From: Natrialba asiatica DSM 12278
GTDB lineage: Archaea; Halobacteriota; Halobacteria; Halobacteriales; Natrialbaceae
Assembly: GCF_000337555.1 (NCBI RefSeq)
Contig: NZ_AOIO01000021.1
Coordinates: 112,430 to 176,429 of the forward strand
Direction of reading: 5' to 3'
Length of the DNA: 64,000 nt
In this document: positions 51,870-59,142 of the stretch, piece by piece
Numbering within the stretch: position 1 is the stretch's first letter
Layout of the letters: each line of letters starts with the position of its first letter
Made by a program: the position numbers and the translations under genes
The notes under the pieces: model-generated
The model's input: the letters and a program-made list of their open reading frames with translations, nothing else
Told to the model about the DNA's origin: nothing
The model's database searches: none

Positions 51870-52457
51870 ATGCCCGACTTCGATACCCAGGTCCGCGACG
51901 CCCTCCCCGAACTCGAGCACGTCGAGAGCGACGACCTCCGCGAGCGCATCGTCGAGGCGTGGGTCCTCGGCCTCGACCGCGGCGGCTGGCGGGACGTGAC
52001 GGACATCCCCTACGCCTGGAACATCCACGAGGTTACCAACGTCGAGCACGTCCGCGGCGTCGCGCGCATCGCGGTCGATGCCGCCACTCAGCAACGCGAG
52101 TTCCACGACGCCGATCCGGACCTCGACACAATCGTCGCGGCCGCCCTCTTACACGACGTGGGCAAGTGCTACGAGTACCCCGATTTCGTCGACGACGAGT
52201 TCCTCGACGACCCGTCCCCCCGCTACGTCAGCGACGAAATCCCGCACTCGATTTCAGGGTACGCCCTCGCCCACGAGGTCGGCTGTCCCCTGTCGGTCCA
52301 ACGCGCCATCCCCCACTTCCTCGGCGAGGTGCCGACTCGGACGCTCGAAGCCGAACTCGTCAAGAGCGCCAACTCGGCGTCCTCGAACGCGATCACCCAG
52401 GCCGCGATGGGGCTCACGCTGCAGGAGTGGGTCGAGGAGTACTCGCAGACGGCCTGA
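51870..52457 (+). CDS. HD-domain protein (metal-dependent phosphohydrolase-like)
   Basis: A 195-residue protein. The HD motif is LLHDVGKCYEYP near residue 95 with the leading His in NVEHVRGVARIAVDAA, and later His-rich segments (PHSISGYALAHEVG) complete the metal site. Such small HD proteins are often phosphohydrolases or tautomerase/hydratase-like partners. It lies directly after the EthD gene, separated by 3 nt, so the two share an mRNA. No nucleotide specificity can be read. Confidence 0.85.
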   Translation: MPDFDTQVRDALPELEHVESDDLRERIVEAWVLGLDRGGWRDVTDIPYAWNIHEVTNVEHVRGVARIAVDAATQQREFHDADPDLDTIVAAALLHDVGKCYEYPDFVDDEFLDDPSPRYVSDEIPHSISGYALAHEVGCPLSVQRAIPHFLGEVPTRTLEAELVKSANSASSNAITQAAMGLTLQEWVEEYSQTA

Positions 52458-52510
52458 ACGCCGACCGATGACGGCTTCGATCGGGCGATCGACGGTCGAC
52501 TAATAGCGCG

Positions 52511-54133
52511 TTACTGTTCGGTATCCGTACCCCCGTCCGCGATGGTTTCCGTCGGCTGTTCCGGGCTCCCGGTGATCCGTCCGAGATCCAGTATCATCCG
52601 GATGTCGTCGTCGAGTTCAGCGTACTCGCTCGTCGTCGTCACGAGCGAGACGCCGACGAACACCGCGACGGCGACGATCGTCGCGACCTGTCCGCCGAGG
52701 AAGCCGTAGGGGAGCGACAGTCCCAGATACTCAACCCCGTAAGCCAGCACGATCGTGAGGACGAGTCCCGATCCGCCGCCGGCGAGTGCCCCTTCGGCCG
52801 TCGCACCGCGCCAGTTGTACGCGATCGCGACGCAGGGGAAGATGACGGCGGCGAAGATCGCCCAGCCGGCAGCCCCGAGAACGAAGATGAGCCCCGGGAA
52901 CGTGCCGGCGATGACGCCCGCGGCGACGAGCAAGACGCCGGTCGTGACGCGACCCCAGCGCACCTCTTCGGCCTGCGTGAGCTCGGTCCCTCGATACTCG
53001 ATGATGTAGTCGTGGACGACGGCGGACGCGCCCATGTTGAGGAAGGCGTTGCTCGTGGACATGATCGCGGCCACGACGGCGGTGAGGACGAACGCGACGA
53101 CGACATCGGGTGCCCACTCGATCAGCGCGAGCGGCAACGTCGCGTCGGGATTGCCCGGATCGGCGACCGTTCCCTCGAGGACGGCCGCCTGCACGAACGG
53201 CGCTGCGACCCAGTAGAGGGTCGTCGCCAGGTACGCCGCGCCGGTGATGAGCGCGCCCCACTTCAGCACCGACACGTTCCGAACCATGTAGAACTTCGTG
53301 ATCGCGTGGGGCTGACCCGCGACGGTCGCCTGAATCACGATCACCGAGACGATCAGTCCGATCGCCATCAGTCCGTCGCCGCCGAGCAGCGTGAACTCGA
53401 AGTACTGCGGGTTTCCGCTTTGAATCGCGCTCGTCATCCCGCTCCAGCCGAGCGTCGAGTTCGTGATCACGTAGTAGGCCGTCAGGATGCCGCCGACGAT
53501 CATGATCGACCCCTGGACCGCGTCCGACCAGATCGCCGCGAGCATGCCGCCGATGATCGTGTAAAAGCCGACGATCAGCAGGCCGATGACCAGCGCTTCG
53601 AAGAAACTGATCGGCAGGATGAGCGCGCCGACGATGCCGAGGGCCGCGTACTGGGCGGCGAGATAGCCCATGCAGCCGAGCAGGACCGCCGCCGCGCCCA
53701 AGAGCCGCACCCGCTCGTCCTGAAAGCGGTAGTACATCGCGTCCGGGGCGGTGATCGCGTTTCGAACGTCGCCGAGCACGCGCATCTTTCGACCGAGCAG
53801 CCAGTACGAGCCCGTGAAGCCGAAGACGATGAGTCCCCCGACGAGGATGAAGTACTCGAGGCCGACGAGGTAGCCGGTGCCGGTCACGCCGATCATCCCC
53901 CACCCGCTCTGAACGGAGGCGAACACGGCCAGGGCGACGACGAGGATGCCCGACCGACGACCGGCGACGAAGTACTCCTCCTCGTTCGTCTGGTATCGCC
54001 CGGCCAGAATCCCGATCCCGATCATCAGCGCCGCGAACAGGACGAAGAAGACGACCGCCGTTCGGGAGTAGTACTCCACGCCGAGGTCGCCACCCCACGT
54101 CTGGAGTGGCACCGGCGAAAGGGTCGGTCCCAT
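52511..54133 (-). CDS. Sodium:solute symporter (SSS family)
   Basis: A 540-residue membrane transporter with about 13 hydrophobic helices. Typical SSS features are EEYFVAGRRSGILVVALAVF after the first helix, IGVTGTGYLVGLEYFILVGG, and LAAIWSDAVQGSIMIVGGIL with the Asp common in the family. The C-terminus ends in an acidic tail (ASPEQPTETIADGGTDTEQ-like). Substrate is unknown; organic acids are frequent in this group. The ATG overlaps the stop of a one-helix gene (TGATG), implying a two-component transporter. Confidence 0.9.
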   Translation of the reverse strand: MGPTLSPVPLQTWGGDLGVEYYSRTAVVFFVLFAALMIGIGILAGRYQTNEEEYFVAGRRSGILVVALAVFASVQSGWGMIGVTGTGYLVGLEYFILVGGLIVFGFTGSYWLLGRKMRVLGDVRNAITAPDAMYYRFQDERVRLLGAAAVLLGCMGYLAAQYAALGIVGALILPISFFEALVIGLLIVGFYTIIGGMLAAIWSDAVQGSIMIVGGILTAYYVITNSTLGWSGMTSAIQSGNPQYFEFTLLGGDGLMAIGLIVSVIVIQATVAGQPHAITKFYMVRNVSVLKWGALITGAAYLATTLYWVAAPFVQAAVLEGTVADPGNPDATLPLALIEWAPDVVVAFVLTAVVAAIMSTSNAFLNMGASAVVHDYIIEYRGTELTQAEEVRWGRVTTGVLLVAAGVIAGTFPGLIFVLGAAGWAIFAAVIFPCVAIAYNWRGATAEGALAGGGSGLVLTIVLAYGVEYLGLSLPYGFLGGQVATIVAVAVFVGVSLVTTTSEYAELDDDIRMILDLGRITGSPEQPTETIADGGTDTEQ

Positions 54134-54300
54134 CAATCGCTCACCTCTCGAACGTCGCTCTGGGTGAACTCGTCGGCGTCTCGAACGGCCGTCGTCCCCT
54201 CCATCCGCATCCCCAGGTACACGGAGACGATGAGGAAGAGCACGATGAGCGTGAGAAACACCTCGACGATCGGCGTCGGAAAGCCGAGCAGGTAACTCAT
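54133..54300 (-). CDS. One-helix partner of the SSS symporter
   Basis: A 55-residue protein, MSYLLGFPTPIVEVFLTLIV, with a single hydrophobic helix at about residues 9-31 and a charged C-terminus (DEFTQSDVREVSD). Stop and symporter start share TGATG, and a small membrane subunit next to an SSS transporter is known in several families. Its own ATG overlaps the stop of a small upstream ORF. No family name known to me. Confidence 0.7.
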   Translation of the reverse strand: MSYLLGFPTPIVEVFLTLIVLFLIVSVYLGMRMEGTTAVRDADEFTQSDVREVSD

Positions 54301-54458
54301 CGCGTCACTCCGTCTTGGCTCTCGCTTTCGCTCCTATCCTCGCTCGCACTCTCACCCGCGCTCGCGTGCTCAAACGACCTCCCCCCGAGTTCGACCGGCC
54401 GGTCGCTGCTCGTCAACTGACGGACTGGTGGCTGGACGCACTGCCGATTGTGTGCCAT
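54297..54458 (-). CDS. 53-residue leaderless ORF at the head of the symporter operon
   Basis: Starts at ATG 54458 (MAHNRQCVQPPVRQLTSSDR), about 24-30 nt downstream of minus-strand TTTATTAT, and its TGA overlaps the ATG of the one-helix gene (ATGA). The C-terminal part is Ser/Glu-rich. No family. The promoter spacing favours translation, since the one-helix gene has no nearer promoter. It may be a small protein or a coupling leader peptide. Confidence 0.4.
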   Translation of the reverse strand: MAHNRQCVQPPVRQLTSSDRPVELGGRSFEHASAGESASEDRSESESQDGVTR

Positions 54459-54480
54459 ACAACAACACACATGGTTTTTC

Positions 54481-54490
54481 ATAATAAACA
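54481..54490 (-). promoter_or_regulatory. TATA box of the symporter operon
   Basis: Minus-strand TGTTTATTAT is the only AT-rich core in the 400 bp between the symporter and flavoprotein genes that faces left. It is 180 bp from the one-helix gene but at leaderless distance from ATG 54458. Confidence 0.5.
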
Positions 54491-54701
54491 TACCTCAATG
54501 TTCCACGGTCGACGACGCGTGACAGAACGCGGATGGTGACTCGATAGCGTACTGGTAGTCCTCCCCGAACCACGGCCAAAATACGGACCGCCAACGAGAG
54601 GGGGCCGTCTCGCAGACCTGATCGTTCAAACCGCGACTATCGAAGCGCAGAACGGTTGTCAGAAGAGTACTGTTAAGTAATACCACGACAGTCACTACCG
54701 T

Positions 54702-56693
54702 ATGTCGACGACCTATAGTCGGCTCTTCGAGCCGATCGAACTCGGTCCGGTGACCGTTCCGAACCGCATCTTTCAGCCGCCCCACGGCAACGCGTACGGC
54801 CTCGGCCAGCGGCAAACGGACTTTCGCGCCGAGAAGGCGAAGGGTGGATTCGGCTTGATCGTCCAGGAGTACAGCCAGATCGACGACACGACCGACGTCA
54901 CGCCGGTCGATTCCGGCTACCTCCACGACGACGAGACGATCCCGCCGCAAAAACGGATGGTCGACGCCGTCCACGCCCACGGTAGCAAACTCTTCGTCGA
55001 GTTGTGGCACGGCGGCGCGACCGCCGGCAACTACGGCAGCCGCCAGCCGCCGCTTACGTCGTCACAGCGGCCGACCGGACGAAACTACACGCCGAAAGCG
55101 ATGGAACGCGAGGACATTCGAACCGTTCTCGACGCGTTCGGCGACGCCGCGGATCGAGCGCGACGAGCGGGTTACGACGGAATCGAACTCCACGCGGCAC
55201 ACGGCTACCTGATCTCGCAGTTCCTCTCGCCGTTCTACAACGACCGAGACGACGAGTTCGGCGGATCCCTCGAGAACCGAATGCGGTTTTTCGAGGACGC
55301 CATCGAACGAGTTCGCGACAACGTCAGCGCCGACATGGCCGTCGGCGCTCGCTACACGATCGACGAGCGCGTCGACGGCGGGCTCACCGCCGACGGCGAC
55401 GGAATCGAGGTGATGCGCCGACTGTCCGACGACCTCGACTTCTGGGACGTGGATATCGGCATCAAGCAGTCGATCGACGACATGATCGGCCCGAGCCGTC
55501 GCCACGAGAAAAATTACCAGATGGACTATCTGAAAGCGGCGACTCGAGAACTCGACGTTCCCGTCGGCGGTGCCGGCCGAATCACCGACCCGGACGACGC
55601 CGCGGCGCTCCTCGAGGAGAATTACGTCGACATGATCGGGATGGCCCGCCAGTCGATTTCCGACCCCCACTGGCCGCGAAAGGTCAAAGCGGGCGACGTC
55701 GATCGAATTCGGGAGTGTATCGGCTGCAATATCTGCGTCTCCCAATCGCGGCAGGGCATTCCGTTAGCGTGCACGCAGAACCCGACCGTCGGCCGCGAGG
55801 GTGACTGGCCGCCCGAAACGTACGAGGAAGCTACCGACCCGAAGGGCGTCCTCGTCGTCGGCGGCGGGCCGGCCGGCATGGAGTTCGCACGCGTCATGGG
55901 CGAACGCGGGCACCTAGTCCACCTCAAGGAACGCGAAGACCGACTCGGCGGCCGCGTCACCTTCGAAGCCGGACTGCCGGAACTGGGAGAGTGGAACCGC
56001 GTTCGCGACTGGCGGGCGGCGGAACTCGACCGCCTCGAGACCGTCTCGGTCCACACCGGCCCCAGAGCCGAGATGGGCTCCGACGACGTGCGAACCTACG
56101 GCGCTGAACTCGTCGTCATCGCCACCGGCGCGGAGTGGGACGAAACCGGGGCCACGTCGGGCACTCACCAGCCGGTCCCGGGATGGGAACGCGATCACGT
56201 TCTCACCCCCACCGACGCGATCGCGACCGACCTCTCGGGGCGAACGGTCGTCATTTACGACGAAGAGGGCTACAACGTCAGCGCCGGCGTCGCCCAATCG
56301 CTCGCCGCGGACAATCGCGTGATCTTCGTCACGCCGCGGGCGAGCGCGTTTCAGGAAACGCTTCACACGTTCGAACGGCGGACGATTTTCACCACGCTGT
56401 ACGATCTGGGCGTCGAGTTCGTCGCCAACCACACACTCGAGGAGGTACGGGACGACGAGGTCGTCGCGTCGAACGTGTATTCCGGGGACCAACGCAGCTA
56501 CGAGGCCGATACCGTCGTGTTCACGACGATGCGCGAATCGAACGACGACCTCTATCGGTCGCTCAAAGCCGACGCCGAGTCGCTCCGTTCGTCGACCGAA
56601 ATCGAATCGATTCACGCGGTCGGCGACTGCGTCGCGCCCAGACGGATCGCCGACGCCGTCTACGCCGGCCACGAACTCGCTCGTGAACTCTGA
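54702..56693 (+). CDS. OYE-like NADH:flavin oxidoreductase with Fe-S motif (dienoyl-CoA reductase type)
   Basis: A 663-residue flavoprotein of the 2,4-dienoyl-CoA reductase/trimethylamine dehydrogenase group. Residues 1-360 form an FMN TIM barrel (MSTTYSRLFEPIELGPVTVP, FVELWHGGA, GIELHAAHGYLISQFLSPFY). CIGCNICVSQSRQGIPLACT near residue 345 is the 4Fe-4S binding Cys set. An FAD/NAD(P) Rossmann domain follows (GVLVVGGGPAGMEFARVMGE, ELVVIATGAEWDE, IHAVGDC). The substrate is open: enoates, dienoyl-CoA or methylated amines all fit. ATG 54702 lies about 30 nt after GTTAAGTAA. The regulator gene follows in the same direction. Confidence 0.9.
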   Translation: MSTTYSRLFEPIELGPVTVPNRIFQPPHGNAYGLGQRQTDFRAEKAKGGFGLIVQEYSQIDDTTDVTPVDSGYLHDDETIPPQKRMVDAVHAHGSKLFVELWHGGATAGNYGSRQPPLTSSQRPTGRNYTPKAMEREDIRTVLDAFGDAADRARRAGYDGIELHAAHGYLISQFLSPFYNDRDDEFGGSLENRMRFFEDAIERVRDNVSADMAVGARYTIDERVDGGLTADGDGIEVMRRLSDDLDFWDVDIGIKQSIDDMIGPSRRHEKNYQMDYLKAATRELDVPVGGAGRITDPDDAAALLEENYVDMIGMARQSISDPHWPRKVKAGDVDRIRECIGCNICVSQSRQGIPLACTQNPTVGREGDWPPETYEEATDPKGVLVVGGGPAGMEFARVMGERGHLVHLKEREDRLGGRVTFEAGLPELGEWNRVRDWRAAELDRLETVSVHTGPRAEMGSDDVRTYGAELVVIATGAEWDETGATSGTHQPVPGWERDHVLTPTDAIATDLSGRTVVIYDEEGYNVSAGVAQSLAADNRVIFVTPRASAFQETLHTFERRTIFTTLYDLGVEFVANHTLEEVRDDEVVASNVYSGDQRSYEADTVVFTTMRESNDDLYRSLKADAESLRSSTEIESIHAVGDCVAPRRIADAVYAGHELAREL

Positions 56694-56864
56694 TACGGTC
56701 TGCGGTAACGATTTACCGGCGCAACCGCAGGACGGGCGCGGTTGCGCCGGAAATGACTTACAGCAGTCGTATGAACGCTCCCCTCTGTCCAGCCGACCGA
56801 CGACGACAGCGCGCGTTCGAATAGCGGGAACAAACCTTTTGACGCTTCCATCTGAGTAGCTACT

Positions 56865-57632
56865 ATGGCACGCCACTCGGACCATCGACCGGTCGAAACC
56901 GTCGAGACGGCGTTCGACATTCTCGACGTTCTCAGACACACCACCAGCGCCGGCATCACCGAAATCGCCGATGAACTCGACCTCGCAAAGAGCACCGTCT
57001 ACCGCCACACGAAAACGCTCGAATCCCGCGGCCTCGTCGTCCGAAGCGGCGATACCTACCGCATCAGCACGTGGTTTCTCGACTACGGCATCCACGTCCG
57101 AAACCAGCACCCGCTGTTCGACGTCGCCACGCCGAAAGTCGATGAACTCGCGGCGGAAACCGACGAGAAGGTCTGGTGCGTCATCGAGGAGGACGGTGTC
57201 GGCGTCCACATCTACGGGGCCGAAGGCCGCCACTCAGTCAGGACACACGCGCGGATCGGAAAGCGAACGGCGCTGCACCAGTTTGCGGCCGGAAAAGCGA
57301 TCCTCGCCCACCTTCCTGCGGACCGCATCGAACGGATTCTCGACGAGTACGACCTCGCCGCACAGACCGCACAGACGATCACCGACCGCGACGAACTTCG
57401 CAGCCAACTCGAAACGATCCGCGAGCGGGGATACGCGCTCAATTACGAGGAATCGGTCACCGGCGTTCACGCCGTCGGCGCGCCGGTGAAAGACGAATCC
57501 GGGGACGCCATCGGTGCGATCAGCATCGCCGGGCCGGCAAACCGGCTCCGCGGGGAATTACTGACCGACGACCTTCCGACGCTCTTGCTCGGCGCGACGA
57601 ACGAAATCGAGATCAATCTGGCACACTCGTAG
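56865..57632 (+). CDS. IclR-family transcriptional regulator
   Basis: A 255-residue regulator. The N-terminal winged helix reads VETAFDILDVLRHTTSAGIT, EIADELDLAKSTVYRHTKTL, and the C-terminal GAF-like domain contains RTHARIGKRTALHQFAAGKA (binding-pocket segment) and AHLPADRIERILDEYDL. IclR proteins often control aromatic or organic-acid catabolism in bacteria and archaea, so this probably regulates the neighbouring flavoprotein and amidohydrolase genes (inference). ATG 56865 lies about 30 nt after CCTTTTGACG. Confidence 0.92.
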   Translation: MARHSDHRPVETVETAFDILDVLRHTTSAGITEIADELDLAKSTVYRHTKTLESRGLVVRSGDTYRISTWFLDYGIHVRNQHPLFDVATPKVDELAAETDEKVWCVIEEDGVGVHIYGAEGRHSVRTHARIGKRTALHQFAAGKAILAHLPADRIERILDEYDLAAQTAQTITDRDELRSQLETIRERGYALNYEESVTGVHAVGAPVKDESGDAIGAISIAGPANRLRGELLTDDLPTLLLGATNEIEINLAHS

Positions 57633-57833
57633 TTTCGCATCTCCTCCGTCCGTTCGAGTAGTTCGAACAATTCTGCGAGACCGATTACAGTAGTACACCT
57701 GTAATTGTGTGGTGGGAGGACGATCGGTTGCAGAACAGACGATCAGCGGCGTTTCGGTAATCCGGCCGCCAACGAGTTCAGTTTCCGTTATTCGAACGTC
57801 GGACCGACACGGTATCGAGCGGCAGTGCAGGAC

Positions 57834-58703
57834 TCAGAGGCCGAGGAACGACTCGGCGTTCTTCCAGAGGAGCTTTCGCTGGAGGTCCTCGTCGAAGTCG
57901 AGTTCCGCGAACTGCTCGAGCCACGGTTTCGGTTCGAGCATCGGATAGTCGGTTCCGAACATGACCTTGTCCGAGAGGAGCGTCTTCGCGTAGTGAAGCA
58001 CCTGATCGTCGATGTAGCGGGGCATCCACCCCGAGAGATCCATGTAGACGTTGCCCTTCTGCTGGCAGATGGCGAGCTGTTCTTTCTCCCAGGGGTAGGC
58101 CGGATGGGCGATGAGAATCTGCAAGTCGGGGTGGTCGGCCGCCACGTCGTCGATCAGCATCGGGTTCCCGTATTTGATCTTCAGTCCGCGGCCGCCCGGC
58201 GAACACGCGCCGAGCGTCGAATTCCCGCCGTGGAAGACGACCGGGACGCCGAGATCCTCGATCGTCGACCAGAGGTCGTCGTGCTCGGGGGCGGACGGAT
58301 CGAATCCCTGGGCGATCTGCTGGAACTTGAACCCCGAAAGATCGAGATCCTCGACGCAGCGGATCGCCTCCTCGACGCAGTCGTCCTTGAGCGGATCGAC
58401 GGAGCCGAAGCCGACGAAGAAGTCGCTGAACTCGTCGCGAACGTCGGCGACGTAATCGTTTGGCACGGGCGGGTTGCCGGTATTCGTCTCAGCGTCCCAG
58501 CCGAGCAGGATCGCCCTGTCGACGCCGGCTTCGCGGTACTCGGCGCGCATGTTCTCGTAGGTGTCCGTCTCGAGATCCGCACCGAACCGGTCGGCGGCGT
58601 CTCGCATCATCTGGCCGCCGGCGTCGTGAAGGAACTCGCTGGTCGGCTGGTGAGCGTGCGTATCGATCGCGCGCGGTTCGTCGAGTACCGTCGGTCCGTC
58701 CAT
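57834..58703 (-). CDS. Amidohydrolase family protein (Amidohydro_2, decarboxylase/hydratase-like)
   Basis: A 289-residue metal-dependent TIM-barrel enzyme. The first metal motif is AIDTHAHQPTSEFLHDAGGQ (H-x-H near residue 18), then VVFHGGNSTLGACSP, LIAHPAYPWEKEQL and FGTDYPMLEPKPWLEQF supply further His and Asp ligands. This set is typical of the ACMSD/4-oxalomesaconate hydratase/gamma-resorcylate decarboxylase group that processes aromatic ring-cleavage products. Convergent with the IclR gene. ATG 58703 chosen; the frame continues upstream without conservation. Confidence 0.88.
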   Translation of the reverse strand: MDGPTVLDEPRAIDTHAHQPTSEFLHDAGGQMMRDAADRFGADLETDTYENMRAEYREAGVDRAILLGWDAETNTGNPPVPNDYVADVRDEFSDFFVGFGSVDPLKDDCVEEAIRCVEDLDLSGFKFQQIAQGFDPSAPEHDDLWSTIEDLGVPVVFHGGNSTLGACSPGGRGLKIKYGNPMLIDDVAADHPDLQILIAHPAYPWEKEQLAICQQKGNVYMDLSGWMPRYIDDQVLHYAKTLLSDKVMFGTDYPMLEPKPWLEQFAELDFDEDLQRKLLWKNAESFLGL

Positions 58704-59142
58704 ACGGGTGTCGATGGTACGCTCGTATATGTACGTTCCCACGGGTGAACGCCGAGCGATAGCAACGCGATTGCGCGTCGATTTCGATCGTAAGTACAGT
58801 AAGAATTCAGAGGAGTTTGTGAAATGGTAGTCGATAAAACAGCTGTGGGAGAGATTCGTCGGATCGAGTTCACCGAAAACGAACGGAAGAGTAAGAGCGG
58901 GATAGATGCGTGTTTTTGCGCTTTGAGGGTCGAGTAACGGCTATCGAGTCTCCCGACTCAGTGGAGAACAGTGAGATACCTCGCCTTCGATATCCGGTCC
59001 GGTTTGTTCACCCTCACCAGCCGGTATCCGGCGCGAGAAGTACATTGAGGGAAATATCGCAATCAGCGTTCGAAATAGTTTCGTCCCTGATCCGATCAGA
59101 ACGTGACGGCCTCTATTTATACTTCCCAATTTAGTATTTCTC
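58704..59142. other. Intergenic region of about 440 bp
   Basis: Should hold the amidohydrolase promoter at its left end (AT-richer around 58790-58815) and the 3-prime end of the Lhr helicase transcript near 59110-59140, where T-rich words on the minus strand could end transcription. No ORF or RNA gene supported. Confidence 0.45.
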
